DNA from: Candidatus Marimicrobium litorale
GTDB lineage: Bacteria; Pseudomonadota; Gammaproteobacteria; Pseudomonadales; Halieaceae
Direction of reading: 5' to 3'
NCBI RefSeq assembly: GCF_026262645.1
Contig: NZ_SHNO01000001.1
Coordinates: 1,798,001 to 1,862,000 of the forward strand
DNA length: 64,000 bases
The notes under the pieces: model-generated
Seen by the model: the letters and a program-made list of their open reading frames with translations, nothing else
Databases searched by the model: none
Told to the model about the DNA's origin: nothing
Program-made: the position numbers and the translations under genes
Shown here: positions 1-10,410 of the stretch, piece by piece
Layout: every line of letters starts with the position of its first letter
Position numbering within the stretch: the first letter of the stretch is position 1

Positions 1-2290
1 GAATTTGCAGCATGATTTGCTTCTCGATCTTATGCATATCATCACCGACCGCGGCCGCCTTGGTAGCGTAAGACGCCTCTATTGCTGTCATTATTTTCGT
101 GCGTAATGTTTCTTCGTGCAGTTGATTATCTTCTTCCAGCCACTGCTGTAGAGGCAAGTTGATTGCAAACTCGGCCTCCAGTTGTCTTTCCAGTCCCGTC
201 ACATCCCACTGTTCCTCTATGCTGCCAGGGGGAATATAGCTGTCGACAGCACCAGCCACGACATCCTGCCGAATAGCGACAATAGTGTCGGCAATATCTG
301 CCTCCGTAAGCAGGTCTTCACGCTGTTGATAAATAATCTGACGCTGATCATTAGCCACGTCATCGAACTCCAGCAACTGCTTGCGGATATCGAAGTTACG
401 GCCCTCCACTTTGCGCTGGGCTTTTTCGATGGCGTTGGTCACCATACGGTGCTCAATAGCCTCGCCCTTGTCCATGCCCAATGCCTGCATGAAACCCTTG
501 ACCCGCTCCGACGCGAATATCCGCATCAGGTTATCTTCCATAGACAGATAAAATCGAGACACGCCCGGATCGCCCTGTCGGCCCGCACGGCCGCGCAACT
601 GATTATCGATGCGACGGGACTCGTGCCGCTCCGTGCCGAGTATATGCAGGCCTCCAGCTGCGAGCACCTTGTCATGACGCTCCTTCCACACCGCCAGCAC
701 TGTCTCTCGCTTGGCATCGCCGGCGTCACCCAGGGCCTTGAGCTCAGCCTCCAGATTACCCCCCAGCACAATGTCGGTGCCGCGTCCGGCCATGTTAGTC
801 GCGATGGTCACTACCCCGGGGCGGCCGGCCTGTGCGATGATTTCTGCTTCCTGCTCGTGGTACTTCGCGTTCAGTACTTTGTGCTCAATCTTCGCCTTGC
901 GGAACCGTGTCGACATCGCTTCGGACGTCTCTACCGACGCGGTGCCAACCAGCACCGGCGCACCGCTCTGCATGCACTCCCGAACATCTTCCACAATGGC
1001 GTCAAACTTTTCCTCTACCGTGAGGTAGACAACGTCGTTCATGTCATCCCGCTGCTGCTGTACATTGGTGGGAATCACCAATACCTCCAGGCCATAGATC
1101 TGGCGGAACTCAAACGCCTCGGTATCGGCAGTACCGGTCATGCCGGATAGTTTGCCGTACAGCCTGAAGTAGTTCTGAAAGGTCGTAGACGCAAGGGTCT
1201 GGCTTTCACTCTGGATCGCAACACCCTCTTTCGCCTCAAGCGCCTGGTGCAGGCCCTCGGAGAGCCGGCGTCCCTGCATGGTCCGTCCGGTATGCTCGTC
1301 GATCAGTACCACCTGACCGTCCTTGACAATGTACTCGACATCCTTGTGAAACATTGCGTGAGCACGCAAGCCGGAATGTACATGATGCAGCAGACTCAAA
1401 TTGGTGGCGCCATAGAGGTTGTCGCCCTCTTCGAGCAACCCCTCCTTGATCATCAGTTCCTCGATGAACTCGTGCCCGGCCTCGGTAAGCTCTACCTGAC
1501 GCTGCTTTTCATCGATAGTGAAATGACCTGCCTCCCCCTCCGTGTCCTCTTTCAGAGAGGGAATAAGGCGATTGATGCGCTTGTAAAGTTCCGAGCTGTC
1601 CTCAGAGGCGCCAGAGATAATAAGGGGCGTGCGCGCCTCATCAATCAGGATCGAATCAACCTCGTCTACGATGGCAAAATGCAAGCCACGCTGCGCCCGC
1701 TCCTCGAGTGAAAACGCCATATTGTCGCGCAAGTAGTCAAAGCCAAACTCGTTGTTCGTACCGTACACGATATCCGCGGTGTAAGCCGTGTGTTTTTCCT
1801 GCGGCGACTGGCCTGAGCGCACAACGCCCACGGAAATTCCAAGAAACTCATAGAGTGGCCCCATCCACTGGGCGTCCCGGGTAGCCAGATAATCATTCAC
1901 AGTGATCAGGTGAACGCTGTCGCCGGACAGTGCATTGAGATAGGCGGGCAGCGTGGCCACCAGAGTCTTGCCCTCTCCGGTGCGCATCTCTGCAATCTTG
2001 CCCGAATGCAACACCATACCGCCGATCAATTGCACATCGAAGTGTCGCAGCCCGAGCACTCTGTCGCCCGCTTCGCGCACCACCGCAAAAGCTTCGGGCA
2101 GCAGTGCGTTAACAGTCTCTCCATTTGCCAGTCGCTGCCTGAACTCGACCGTCCTCGCAGCCAACTGGGCATCATCCAATGCCTTCATGTCGTCGGCCAT
2201 GGCATTGATCTTCTTGACCACCTTGCCCATACGCTTTAATTCACGCGTATTGCGTGTACCAAAAACGCTTTTAAGAGTTTTACCGATCAT
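1..2290 (-). CDS. secA: Protein translocase ATPase SecA (3'-truncated by window edge)
   Basis: Motor ATPase of the general secretion pathway, which drives preproteins through SecYEG. Starting at the ATG at 2290, about 763 codons are open to the window edge. The N-terminus [11 protein letters not shown] is typical of the family. The Walker A motif GEGKT lies near residue 105, and the Walker B/DEAD-like segment [13 protein letters not shown] follows. The preprotein-binding, helicase and most scaffold regions are present; the C-terminal zinc-binding tail would lie outside. It sits downstream of an M23 peptidase gene on the same strand, as in Pseudomonas. The usual length is about 900 residues, so about 15% is missing here for positional reasons only. 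Confidence 0.97.
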   Translation of the reverse strand, partial: MIGKTLKSVFGTRNTRELKRMGKVVKKINAMADDMKALDDAQLAARTVEFRQRLANGETVNALLPEAFAVVREAGDRVLGLRHFDVQLIGGMVLHSGKIAEMRTGEGKTLVATLPAYLNALSGDSVHLITVNDYLATRDAQWMGPLYEFLGISVGVVRSGQSPQEKHTAYTADIVYGTNNEFGFDYLRDNMAFSLEERAQRGLHFAIVDEVDSILIDEARTPLIISGASEDSSELYKRINRLIPSLKEDTEGEAGHFTIDEKQRQVELTEAGHEFIEELMIKEGLLEEGDNLYGATNLSLLHHVHSGLRAHAMFHKDVEYIVKDGQVVLIDEHTGRTMQGRRLSEGLHQALEAKEGVAIQSESQTLASTTFQNYFRLYGKLSGMTGTADTEAFEFRQIYGLEVLVIPTNVQQQRDDMNDVVYLTVEEKFDAIVEDVRECMQSGAPVLVGTASVETSEAMSTRFRKAKIEHKVLNAKYHEQEAEIIAQAGRPGVVTIATNMAGRGTDIVLGGNLEAELKALGDAGDAKRETVLAVWKERHDKVLAAGGLHILGTERHESRRIDNQLRGRAGRQGDPGVSRFYLSMEDNLMRIFASERVKGFMQALGMDKGEAIEHRMVTNAIEKAQRKVEGRNFDIRKQLLEFDDVANDQRQIIYQQREDLLTEADIADTIVAIRQDVVAGAVDSYIPPGSIEEQWDVTGLERQLEAEFAINLPLQQWLEEDNQLHEETLRTKIMTAIEASYATKAAAVGDDMHKIEKQIMLQI

Positions 2291-2311
2291 CGGGTTTCAC
2301 CATCAGTGCAA

Positions 2312-2343
2312 TAAAAATGCCTGGCCAGTCGCTGGCCGACAGG
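2312..2343 (-). terminator. Probable rho-independent terminator after the M23 gene
   Basis: Read on the - strand, CCTG and CAGG with GCCAG/CTGGC arms form an interrupted stem. It is followed by CATTTTTATT, a short U-rich tract. It lies between the M23 peptidase stop (2369) and the secA start (2290), so it would separate the two transcripts or attenuate read-through. The stem is short and has a bulge, hence moderate confidence. Confidence 0.4.
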
Positions 2344-2368
2344 GAACGCAACAGAAAACAGCTTGAGT

Positions 2369-3277
2369 TCAGGGGTGGGTGCGAGATACGTAGCTTGAGG
2401 GATCAACCGAGCGGCCATTTTTGAACACTTCATAATGCACATGAGCGCCGGTAGAACGACCGCTGGAACCCATTAGGGCAATCACGTCGCCCTTGCGCAC
2501 GAAATCGCCGGGGTTGACCAGATTTTCCTTGTTGTGGGCATAGCGGGTGACAAGGTCGCCATCGTGGGAAATCTCGATCACGTTACCGTAACCCGCGTCG
2601 GTACCGGTCCATGTCACTATGCCAGACGCGGAGGCCACCACATCCGACCCGTAACGACCCGCAATATCCACTCCGGTATGCAGGGCTCTGTTACCGGTAA
2701 TGGGGTCTGTACGCCAACCGTAGCGAGACGATATATACCCTTTCTTGACCGGCAGCCCGGACAGCGACCCCTCTTCGTCGAGCTTACGATCTGCCAACAT
2801 GCTGTCCAGCATTGCCAGCTGCTGTTCCCTGTCGGAAAGGTACGCCTCGAATCGGCCCAGTTCACCGCTCAGGGTTCTGCCGGAAAATTCCATGCCCACG
2901 TCGGACAGGGGTCCGCCGAGGGCCGGGGACTCACTAAAATCAAATTCGCCGTTATCCAGCTTCGCCAGAGAGGTCAGGTGCTGGCCCAGCGCGTCGAGAC
3001 GCGTCATGCGGGCCTCGAGCGCCGCCAGGTTCATTGTGAGTGCCTGCAATTGACCGCGATTAGCCGGCGCAGCCGAGCTATCCCCGGGCTTGAGAACCTC
3101 GTCGGGGGTCTCTTCCCCCGCCACACGCGCATTGCTCTCCTGTCCCGCCAAATAGCCGGACGCGGCCAGGCCCAATGGTAAACCCAGGCAGCAGAGCGAC
3201 AGAAGGGCTCTGGACCAGCGGCCAAGCTCAATTGAGCGTGACCCGCCGTGACGGCGACTGATGAGGATAACTTTCAT
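2369..3277 (-). CDS. M23-family zinc metallopeptidase (LytM domain), membrane anchored
   Basis: Predicted peptidoglycan endopeptidase or LytM-type regulator of about 302 residues. The ATG at 3277 is preferred over the upstream in-frame ATG at 3394 because it places a basic N-terminus and one membrane segment (LSLCCLGLPLGLAAS) in the usual position; the longer version would begin inside a strong hairpin. A helical region follows, then a C-terminal M23 domain with the zinc motifs HTGVDIAG and HVHYEVF. The position between ftsZ and secA matches PA4404 of Pseudomonas. Family members act in the periplasm on cross-linked peptide stems. The exact substrate, or catalytic versus regulatory role, is not shown by the sequence. 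Confidence 0.85.
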   Translation of the reverse strand: MKVILISRRHGGSRSIELGRWSRALLSLCCLGLPLGLAASGYLAGQESNARVAGEETPDEVLKPGDSSAAPANRGQLQALTMNLAALEARMTRLDALGQHLTSLAKLDNGEFDFSESPALGGPLSDVGMEFSGRTLSGELGRFEAYLSDREQQLAMLDSMLADRKLDEEGSLSGLPVKKGYISSRYGWRTDPITGNRALHTGVDIAGRYGSDVVASASGIVTWTGTDAGYGNVIEISHDGDLVTRYAHNKENLVNPGDFVRKGDVIALMGSSGRSTGAHVHYEVFKNGRSVDPSSYVSRTHP

Positions 3278-3364
3278 GAGCTTTTGTGGACGCTGAGTTA
3301 AGGCGATAAGCACTAAAAACGTGGCGGAACTATGCCATAAATCACCCACAAATGCCAAATTAAG

Positions 3365-3399
3365 CCGCTTTGAACCCTCCCTAGCAGGGTTCAAAGCGG
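3365..3399 (-). terminator. Strong perfect hairpin, likely terminator of the dcw operon
   Basis: Two perfectly complementary 14-base arms (3365-3378 and 3386-3399) flank a 7-base loop. On the - strand the stem is followed by CTTAATTTGG, a modest U-rich tract. No U-tract follows on the + strand. It lies between ftsZ and the M23 gene, where the long division operon would be expected to end. Confidence 0.6.
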
Positions 3400-3531
3400 G
3401 AGGCCGGCAGCACTAGACGCCAGGCGTCAGCGCGTTTCGGAGCTACACTGCTGGCGACGAGGGGAAGTCAGCCGCTAGCACGCTACCGCTGCGCTATTGC
3501 GCGATAGCTTCTCTCGAGTGGGGCACCCAAT

Positions 3532-3557
3532 GGTGCCCATCCAACCGGATGGGCACC
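3532..3557 (-). repeat. Perfect stem-loop just downstream of ftsZ
   Basis: Eleven-base perfect inverted repeat (3532-3542 and 3547-3557) with a four-base loop, beginning about 17 bases after the ftsZ stop on the - strand. No U-tract follows, so it is more likely an mRNA 3'-stabilising or processing hairpin than an intrinsic terminator. With the hairpin at 3365-3399 it occupies the non-coding interval where lpxC stands in many relatives. Confidence 0.6.
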
Positions 3558-3573
3558 ACACCCGATGAGGGAA

Positions 3574-4743
3574 CTAATCTGCCTGTCGGCGCAGAAACGC
3601 GGGAATATCGAAATAATCTTCGCTGGCGTTGTCTGGCTCGTCGGCGGACTGCCCACCCGCCGCCGCACGCTTTGCCCCGCGCATGCTGGGAGGGCGTTCG
3701 AAGTCCTTGTAGTCCGGCGTCTCACCAGGCTCAGCCACTGCCGCTTTCGGCGCACTGTCGACCACCTTGAGCGGCACATGGACCGCCTCGGCACCCAGCC
3801 CCGTCGCCACCACAGTCACCTTGATCTCCTCCTTCATGCTGGTATCAATCACAGTGCCTACCACAACGGTCGCCTCTTCCGATGCGAACTCCTCAACCGT
3901 TTCACCCACCTCGGAAAATTCACCCAGTGAGAGATCGTGTCCCGCAGTAATATTCACCAGGATGCCACGAGCACCCGCGAGGTTGATATCGTCCAACAGT
4001 GGACTCGCAATAGCGCTCTCAGCCGCTTTCTGGGCACGGTTTTCGCCTTTGGCATAACCGGTACCCATCATCGCCATTCCCATCTCGGACATTACAGTGC
4101 GCACGTCGGCAAAATCCACGTTGATCATGCCCGGGCGAATAATCAGGTCCGCGATACCCTGAACAGCGCCCAACAGCACATCGTTGGCCTCACGGAAGGC
4201 ATCCATCAAGCTAGTGTTTTTACCGAGTACCTCCAGCAATTTTTCATTGGGAATGGTGATCAGGGAATCGACATGCTGCTCCAGTTCAGCGAGTCCCTCC
4301 ATTGCGATAGTCAAACGCTTTTTACCTTCGAACGCGAAGGGACGAGTGACGACAGCAACCGTGAGAATCCCCAGTTCCCGGGCAACTTCCGCCACCACGG
4401 GAGCGCCGCCCGTACCCGTACCGCCGCCCATACCTGCGGTAATAAACACCATATCAGCGCCGGTCAGTGCATCGGCGATACGTTCCCGATCCTCCATCGC
4501 TGCGGCGCGACCAATTTCCGGATTAGCGCCTGCACCGAGGCCCTTGGTAATGTCACCACCGAGTTGCAGGATAGTCCTGGACTCGACGTCAGACAGCGCC
4601 TGGGCATCGGTATTGGCACAAATAAAGTCCACCCCCTCGACATCATTTTCAATCATGTGCCTGACGGCGTTACCCCCACCGCCGCCAACCCCGATGACCT
4701 TGATAACCGCATTGGATGGAACACTATCGATTAATTCAAACAT
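3574..4743 (-). CDS. ftsZ: Cell division protein FtsZ
   Basis: Tubulin-like GTPase that polymerises into the Z-ring at midcell. It is 389 residues, normal for the family. The N-terminal GTPase domain has the tubulin signature GGGTGTG at residues 106-112 and the T7-loop region around NVDFADVRTVM. A variable acidic linker leads to the C-terminal conserved peptide DIPAFLRR, which binds FtsA, ZipA and other partners. It is the last gene of the dcw cluster, 75 bp downstream of ftsA. In many Gammaproteobacteria lpxC follows; here two hairpins and the M23 peptidase gene do. Confidence 0.99.
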   Translation of the reverse strand: MFELIDSVPSNAVIKVIGVGGGGGNAVRHMIENDVEGVDFICANTDAQALSDVESRTILQLGGDITKGLGAGANPEIGRAAAMEDRERIADALTGADMVFITAGMGGGTGTGGAPVVAEVARELGILTVAVVTRPFAFEGKKRLTIAMEGLAELEQHVDSLITIPNEKLLEVLGKNTSLMDAFREANDVLLGAVQGIADLIIRPGMINVDFADVRTVMSEMGMAMMGTGYAKGENRAQKAAESAIASPLLDDINLAGARGILVNITAGHDLSLGEFSEVGETVEEFASEEATVVVGTVIDTSMKEEIKVTVVATGLGAEAVHVPLKVVDSAPKAAVAEPGETPDYKDFERPPSMRGAKRAAAGGQSADEPDNASEDYFDIPAFLRRQAD

Positions 4744-4818
4744 GGTCTTACTCCCCTTTTATATAAAAGACGCACTTGCGCACGGCACTTCTCAACAACA
4801 CTAAAAAAAACACACACC

Positions 4819-6060
4819 CTAAAAATTACTCTGCAACCAACCCCTGATACGACTCCAAAGCCCTTCTGCTTGCTCTGCGGACTTGCCCGGCGAGGACAGT
4901 CCGTCGTCGAAACGGTGGGACAGCCCGTACTGCAGCAGACCCACGCTTGTGGCATAAATTGGGTTGCGCACGATATCGTTCAATCCCCGCACTGTTTGTG
5001 GATAACCTACACGCACCGGCATGTGGAAAATCTCTTCCGCCAACTCCACCGCACCCTCCATTTTTGAGGTGCCTCCCGTCAGCACTACACCCGCAGGCAC
5101 CATGTCCTCGAACCCACTGCGTCGCAATTCAGCCTGCACCAGCGTGAACAGCTCGTCGTATCGTGGTTCCACCACCTCTGCCAAAGACTGTCGAGAGAGA
5201 TCGCGGGGGGGACGCTCTCCGACGCTGGGGACCTTGATTGTGTCCTCCGCACCGGCCAGCTGCGTCAACGCGCAGGCATATTTGATCTTGATTTCTTCCG
5301 CATGCTGCGTCGGGGTGCGCAGCGCCATCGCAATGTCGTTGGTCACCTGGTCGCCAGCAATGGGAATGACCCCCGTGTGACGTATGGAGCCCTCGACAAA
5401 AATGGCAATGTCTGTGGTGCCACCGCCAATATCAACCAGGCAGACACCCAGTTCACGCTCGTCATCGGTGAGCACCGAAAAATTGGAAGCGAGTTGCTCG
5501 AGAATAATTTCCTCCACATCCAGCCCGCAACGTCGGATGCATTTCTCAATGTTTTGCGCGGCATTTGCAGCGCAGGTCACCAGGTGCACCTTGGCCTCGA
5601 GCCGAACACCGGACATACCCAGCGGCTCCTTGATGCCCTCCTGACTGTCGATGATGTATTCCTGTGGCAGTATATGAAGTATTTTTTGGTCTGCCGGAAT
5701 CGCCACGGCCTGGGCGGCATCAATCACTCTCTCGAGGTCGGCGCGATAGACCTCCTGCTCCTTGATCGCAACAATGCCGTGGGAGTTAAGACTGCGAATA
5801 TGACTACCCGCGATACCCACGTACACTGAGTGAATCTGACAACCCGCCATCAGCTCTGCTTCCTCCACCGCGCGCTGTATTGACTGGACGGTAGATTCAA
5901 TATTGACGACTACACCTTTCTTCATTCCTTTCGACGGGTGTGAACCAATACCCACTATTTCCAGACCGCCTTCCGGATCGATCTCGCCAACAATCGCGAC
6001 CACCTTGGACGTGCCTATATCCAGCCCGACGATCAACTTTTTTTCCTGCGCGCTGCCCAT
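4819..6060 (-). CDS. ftsA: Cell division protein FtsA
   Basis: Actin-family ATPase that tethers FtsZ filaments to the inner membrane and recruits later divisome proteins. It has 413 residues. The phosphate 1 motif GLDIGTSKV is near the N-terminus and the phosphate 2 motif VDIGGGTTDIA is central. The SHS2/1C region lies between the two actin subdomains. The C-terminus LWSRIRGWLQSNF is the expected amphipathic membrane-binding helix. The gene lies between ftsQ and ftsZ, the canonical order, 29 bp after the ftsQ stop. Confidence 0.98.
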   Translation of the reverse strand: MGSAQEKKLIVGLDIGTSKVVAIVGEIDPEGGLEIVGIGSHPSKGMKKGVVVNIESTVQSIQRAVEEAELMAGCQIHSVYVGIAGSHIRSLNSHGIVAIKEQEVYRADLERVIDAAQAVAIPADQKILHILPQEYIIDSQEGIKEPLGMSGVRLEAKVHLVTCAANAAQNIEKCIRRCGLDVEEIILEQLASNFSVLTDDERELGVCLVDIGGGTTDIAIFVEGSIRHTGVIPIAGDQVTNDIAMALRTPTQHAEEIKIKYACALTQLAGAEDTIKVPSVGERPPRDLSRQSLAEVVEPRYDELFTLVQAELRRSGFEDMVPAGVVLTGGTSKMEGAVELAEEIFHMPVRVGYPQTVRGLNDIVRNPIYATSVGLLQYGLSHRFDDGLSSPGKSAEQAEGLWSRIRGWLQSNF

Positions 6061-6089
6061 GGCAGTGTCTCCCCAGTCCCTTTCAATTT

Positions 6090-6962
6090 TTATAATCCCG
6101 CTAGCGGCGGCGACGCCTTAAATGCCACCGCCACGCCGCTGGCATAACGCAAGTCGACTCTCTCTATTTCACCCTCGCGCCCGGCCAGTTCACGCTCGTA
6201 CAATGTGACGAAGCGCCGCATGCGCGGTAGAAAATCCGCATCTCCGAGATTCAGTTGAACCCCGTTAGCCAACACAGCTTGGACCTGGCCGCGCCCGTCT
6301 ACCGACAGCTGTACAACAGATAGATCCAATGGCGAGAGAAAACCCAATAGCCGCTGATATTTTGTCATCAGCGCGGGCGCAGAACCCCGGGGACCGGTCA
6401 GAAGAGGCAGTTCATCCCATCCGCCGCTTCTGCCGGAGTGGAATATCCCTCCCTGGTGATTGAGGAAGCCGCTCTCTCCCCAACGGGCAATGGGTGTCTC
6501 TTCCACTACGTGTATCTCGAGCGAGGCGGGCCAACGACGCCTCACACCTGCCTCGTAAATCCACGGCAGGCTTTCCAACTGGCGGCGTATCTGCTGTAGA
6601 TCCGCATTCAGGAATCCGCCTGCCAGCTCCGGCTCTACCATGTCCTGCACCGCCTGTGCCTGTGTGTGTTCCAACTCGCCACTCACGCTAATGCGCTGCA
6701 CAGGTAAACTTTGCACGACCAGGACACCTTTCACCCCCGCCGCCAACACAACGGCAGCGCCGCACAGGATTAATACACGGTTGAACCACACCGACACCTT
6801 AATGCCGCTGTCACGCTGTTGTTGCGCGTTGCGGGTCGCCCCCTGCACAGAGCGCCGACCACGCCCCCCGGGGGCAGCCCTACCGCGGCCGCGGACCGCG
6901 GCATTTGCACTGTCTTTGGACGGGCCGACAGCAGGTCGTATTTTTTTACGCAGCACCGACAC
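6090..6962 (-). CDS. ftsQ: Cell division protein FtsQ
   Basis: Bitopic inner-membrane protein that joins FtsB and FtsL to early and late divisome parts. It has 290 residues. A long basic, glycine/arginine-rich cytoplasmic N-terminus of about 55 residues precedes one membrane helix (VLILCGAAVVLAAGVKGVLV), then a periplasmic POTRA domain starting near VQRISVSGEL and a beta domain. The gene begins one base after the ddl stop, so translation is probably coupled. The basic tail is long but such tails vary widely within FtsQ. Confidence 0.95.
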   Translation of the reverse strand: MSVLRKKIRPAVGPSKDSANAAVRGRGRAAPGGRGRRSVQGATRNAQQQRDSGIKVSVWFNRVLILCGAAVVLAAGVKGVLVVQSLPVQRISVSGELEHTQAQAVQDMVEPELAGGFLNADLQQIRRQLESLPWIYEAGVRRRWPASLEIHVVEETPIARWGESGFLNHQGGIFHSGRSGGWDELPLLTGPRGSAPALMTKYQRLLGFLSPLDLSVVQLSVDGRGQVQAVLANGVQLNLGDADFLPRMRRFVTLYERELAGREGEIERVDLRYASGVAVAFKASPPLAGL

Positions 6963-6963
6963 C

Positions 6964-7887
6964 CTAGCGTTCCTCCTTCAGGCTCAAGCCGCCTATACCG
7001 TGCAACAAATCAGGTACATTCATACCGCCATGTGCCGCTGCCATAGGCACCAGGCTATGCGATGTCATACCAGGCACCGTGTTGACTTCGAGTACCTGGA
7101 ACCTGCCGCTACTGTCACGCATCACATCCACTCTCCCCCAAACCGAACAGCCCAGAGAATGAAACGCCCTGAGAGATAAAGCGCTGATCTCTGTCTCGTC
7201 CTCATCCGATAAACCGCTGGGACAGTGATAACCGGTTTCGTCTGACAGGTACTTGGCCTCATAGTCGTAAAACTCGTTAGACGTCTCCAACCTGATCGAG
7301 GGCAATGCCCGCCCGCCCAACACGCCGACGGTATATTCCGGTCCATCGACAAACTGCTCCGCCAGCACGTCTCCCGGGTAAGCGCTGGCCAGCTCAAACG
7401 CCGCCCGCAGCGACTGCGCGCTGTCCGCCCTGCTCATACCGATGCTGGAGCCTTCCCGTGCCGGCTTGACGAATACCGTGCCGTAGTGTGCGACTACCCC
7501 CTGCCAGTCAGTCTTTGCATGCAGGCTGGCAAATCCGGGCGTGGCCACCCCTATGCCCTGCCACAACTGCTTGCTGCGCTGTTTATCCATTGCCAGAGCG
7601 GAGCCCAGGACACCTGAGCCTGTGTAGGGCAAACCCAGCGCCTGCAGCGCGCCTTGCATACTGCCGTCTTCACCGCCCGGACCGTGCAAGGCGATAAAAA
7701 CCAGCCCCACGTCTTGCAGCTTGTCGACCCAACCCGGCTCAGCAGGATCTACCGGCGACGCATCGACGCCCCCGGCATGCAGTCCCTGCAGGACGGTCTG
7801 GCCGCTTTGCAAAGAGATTTCCCGCTCCGAGGAGCTCCCCCCGGACATCACCGCAACCCGCATTCCTTCAGGTATACACGGGGTCAT
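6964..7887 (-). CDS. ddl: D-alanine--D-alanine ligase
   Basis: ATP-grasp ligase that makes the D-Ala-D-Ala dipeptide used by MurF. Its 307 residues are normal for the DdlB type. The N-terminal motif [16 protein letters not shown], the ATP-binding loop [12 protein letters not shown] and the C-terminal [13 protein letters not shown] are all present. The start overlaps the murC stop by 4 bp (ATGA), so the two are translationally coupled. The position between murC and ftsQ is canonical for Gammaproteobacteria; the gene is most like ddlB of E. coli by context. Confidence 0.97.
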   Translation of the reverse strand: MTPCIPEGMRVAVMSGGSSSEREISLQSGQTVLQGLHAGGVDASPVDPAEPGWVDKLQDVGLVFIALHGPGGEDGSMQGALQALGLPYTGSGVLGSALAMDKQRSKQLWQGIGVATPGFASLHAKTDWQGVVAHYGTVFVKPAREGSSIGMSRADSAQSLRAAFELASAYPGDVLAEQFVDGPEYTVGVLGGRALPSIRLETSNEFYDYEAKYLSDETGYHCPSGLSDEDETEISALSLRAFHSLGCSVWGRVDVMRDSSGRFQVLEVNTVPGMTSHSLVPMAAAHGGMNVPDLLHGIGGLSLKEER

Positions 7888-9323
7888 AGCAAAGACCCCT
7901 GTTTCAGATGCAGAGATCCCAGCGCCTGTGCAAGGCGAGACACACTGCCCGCGCCCTGAGTAACCACGACGTCACCCTCCTCCACCAGACCACTTAACAG
8001 TTCAGGCACATCCTCGACGCTCTCTGCGAAAACGGGCTCCAGCTTCCCCCTCGAGCGAATACTGCGCGTGAGACTGCGACTGTCGGCGCCTGCTATAGGC
8101 TCTTCACCCGCCGCATAGACATCCATTAAAATCAACACATCGCACTCAGACAGGACCGCTACGAAATCCTCATAAAAGTCGCGTGTGCGAGAATACCGAT
8201 GCGGCTGATAGACCATGACAACACGCCGCCCAGGCCAGGCCTGCCGGACAGATTCAAGCGTCGCCCTGACCTCGGTAGGATGGTGGCCATAATCGTCGAT
8301 AAGCTCTGCGTTACCGCCCGGGAAAGCGATCTGCCCTATTCGCGTGAAGCGACGCTCGACCCCGGCAAATCCGGATAGGGCGCCTGTAATAGCCGCGTCC
8401 TGAATCCCCTGGTCACTGGCAACCACCAACGCGGCAGTGGCATTGAGTACGTTATGCGTGCCCGGCATATTCAGCGTCACGCGAATGAGCGCAACATCCC
8501 CGGGTCGATGCACGGTAAAGGCGGTCATCATCCCGTTGGGCTGCATGTCTGTGATGCGATAGTCTGCATCCTCGGCAAAGCCGTAGGTAATCACCTGACG
8601 GGCTATTTCGGGCAGCATCTCGCGCACCACGGGGTCATCAATGCACAGGACGGCGACCCCGTAAAAGGGCAGGTTGTGCAGAAAATCTAGAAATGTGCGG
8701 CGCAGAACAGCAAAGTCCCCGCCGTAGGTTTCCATGTGATCCGCCTCTATATTGGTCACGACCGTAACCATCGGCTGCAAATGCAGGAACGAGGCGTCAC
8801 TTTCATCAGCTTCCGCAATAAGAATACTTCCAGCACCCAGCTGCGCATTACTACCCACACTGTTCACCAGACCCCCAATAATGAAAGTAGGATCCAGTCC
8901 CGCCTCGCCTAACACCGCAGCGATCAGGCTCGTCGTCGTCGTCTTGCCGTGAGTGCCCGCAACCGCGATGCCGTGACGGTGGCGCATCAACTCAGCCAGC
9001 ATTTCCGCTCGACGCACCACGGGAATTCTGGCACTGCGCGCGGCTATGACCTCTGGATTCTGCTCATCGACAGCACTGGAACTGACCACCACATCGGCAC
9101 GACCGATATTCTCCTGCGCGTGACCAAAGCGTATGTCCACACCCAGCCCGGCAAGACGCTCGGTGACTGCGGATTTCTGCAGGTCAGAACCCGCAACCTC
9201 GTAGCCCAGGTTGACCAGCACCTCCGCGATGCCACTCATACCCGAGCCACCGATGCCGATCATGTGGATGCGACGCACGCGACGCATCTCCGGAACACTG
9301 TAGGCGTTTTTCTGCTCAGGCAT
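7884..9323 (-). CDS. murC: UDP-N-acetylmuramate--L-alanine ligase
   Basis: Cytoplasmic Mur ligase that adds L-alanine to UDP-MurNAc, the first peptide-stem step. It has 479 residues. The N-terminal Rossmann domain has [14 protein letters not shown], the central ATP-binding domain has GTHGKTTT at residues 123-130, and the C-terminal domain includes [10 protein letters not shown], a MurC hallmark. It overlaps murG upstream by 8 bp and ddl downstream by 4 bp. No murB lies between murC and ddl, as is usual in Pseudomonas-like clusters. Confidence 0.98.
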   Translation of the reverse strand: MPEQKNAYSVPEMRRVRRIHMIGIGGSGMSGIAEVLVNLGYEVAGSDLQKSAVTERLAGLGVDIRFGHAQENIGRADVVVSSSAVDEQNPEVIAARSARIPVVRRAEMLAELMRHRHGIAVAGTHGKTTTTSLIAAVLGEAGLDPTFIIGGLVNSVGSNAQLGAGSILIAEADESDASFLHLQPMVTVVTNIEADHMETYGGDFAVLRRTFLDFLHNLPFYGVAVLCIDDPVVREMLPEIARQVITYGFAEDADYRITDMQPNGMMTAFTVHRPGDVALIRVTLNMPGTHNVLNATAALVVASDQGIQDAAITGALSGFAGVERRFTRIGQIAFPGGNAELIDDYGHHPTEVRATLESVRQAWPGRRVVMVYQPHRYSRTRDFYEDFVAVLSECDVLILMDVYAAGEEPIAGADSRSLTRSIRSRGKLEPVFAESVEDVPELLSGLVEEGDVVVTQGAGSVSRLAQALGSLHLKQGSLL

Positions 9324-10410
9324 AGATCAACTCCTCGCAGATATCGCTCACGCGTCTTGCGGCATCGGGAGTGGCAGCGCCATACGCTGCTGTTGCCATG
9401 CGCTTCAGGCGGGCGGGTTCTGCAAGCAGCTCCCGCAGGACAGCCATCACGCTGTCTTCATCCATCGCCTGTTGCCGCAACAGTAATGCCGCACCGCAGT
9501 CCGTCAGCGAGCGTGCATTGGCTGTCTGGTGATCGTCGATCGCATGAGGTAATGGCACCAGGATGGAGGGCCGAGCCACGATAGATAACTCCGCCACAGT
9601 CAAGGCGCCGCTGCGACACAGTACAAGGTCTGCCCACGCATACGCCGCCGCCATATCCTCAATAAAGGGAACAACCTTCACCTCAGCGGCACATAAAGGT
9701 CCGTAAGCAGATCGCACGTCGGGCTCGCCGCTTTCACCCGTCTGGTGACAGACCGAGATACACACTCCCTCCGCGACCAGGCGACGCACCGCACCCGGGA
9801 CGACCTGGTTGATAGGACGCGCCCCCAGACTGCCGCCGACAACCAAAAGATGCAGCGACCGCTGGCCCTCAAAGTCATAGCTTGCCTGGTCTCGCACGGC
9901 CAGCACTTCACGCCGCACAGGATTGCCCACCACCGTACTTTCTATCCTGTCATCGAAGGCCCCTGAAAAGCCGGACAGCACGCGTTTGGCCAGCGGCGCC
10001 AGCAGGCGGTTAGCGGTACCCGCGACTGCATTCTGTTCGTGAATAACAAGCGGCTTGCGCAGCAGCCAGGCCGCGACACCCGCAGGCCCCGCGACATACC
10101 CCCCCATACCCACAACACAGCGCGGCGCCCGTCGCAGCACCAGCCACAAAGCCTGCAGGGAGGCCAGAGCCAGACAGACCAGTGACAGCAATTTATGCAA
10201 CAGACTCTTGCCGCGCACGCCACGCACAGCCAGGCAATGCAGCTGAATACCGGCGGCGGGAACGACACGGTGCTCGAGACCACGAGCGGTTCCAACCCAT
10301 TCCACGCGATAACCCCTGGACAACAGCTCAGTCGCCACAGCGAGAGCCGGGTAAACATGGCCACCGGTACCACCTGCCATCATCATCACTAAAGGCTTCG
10401 ACGCACCCAT
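9316..10410 (-). CDS. murG: Undecaprenyl-diphospho-muramoylpentapeptide N-acetylglucosaminyltransferase
   Basis: Peripheral GT-B glycosyltransferase on the inner face of the cytoplasmic membrane that converts lipid I to lipid II. The ATG at 10410 overlaps the ftsW stop (ATGA) and gives a normal 364-residue protein; longer in-frame versions would only read through ftsW antiframe sequence. The glycine-rich loop [16 protein letters not shown] near the N-terminus and the donor-binding region [11 protein letters not shown] in the C-terminal half are diagnostic. A hydrophobic patch around residue 75-90 is the likely membrane contact. Confidence 0.98.
   Translation of the reverse strand: MGASKPLVMMMAGGTGGHVYPALAVATELLSRGYRVEWVGTARGLEHRVVPAAGIQLHCLAVRGVRGKSLLHKLLSLVCLALASLQALWLVLRRAPRCVVGMGGYVAGPAGVAAWLLRKPLVIHEQNAVAGTANRLLAPLAKRVLSGFSGAFDDRIESTVVGNPVRREVLAVRDQASYDFEGQRSLHLLVVGGSLGARPINQVVPGAVRRLVAEGVCISVCHQTGESGEPDVRSAYGPLCAAEVKVVPFIEDMAAAYAWADLVLCRSGALTVAELSIVARPSILVPLPHAIDDHQTANARSLTDCGAALLLRQQAMDEDSVMAVLRELLAEPARLKRMATAAYGAATPDAARRVSDICEELIYA

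Noticed and set aside
182-1150. 322-codon + strand frame opposite secA
   Set aside because: Antisense shadow of secA codon usage; secA itself is unambiguous on the other strand.
2534-3181. 215-codon + strand frame opposite the M23 peptidase
   Set aside because: Antisense shadow of a clear M23 gene with motifs on the - strand.
5300-5829. 175-codon + strand frame opposite ftsA
   Set aside because: Antisense shadow; ftsA motifs are intact.
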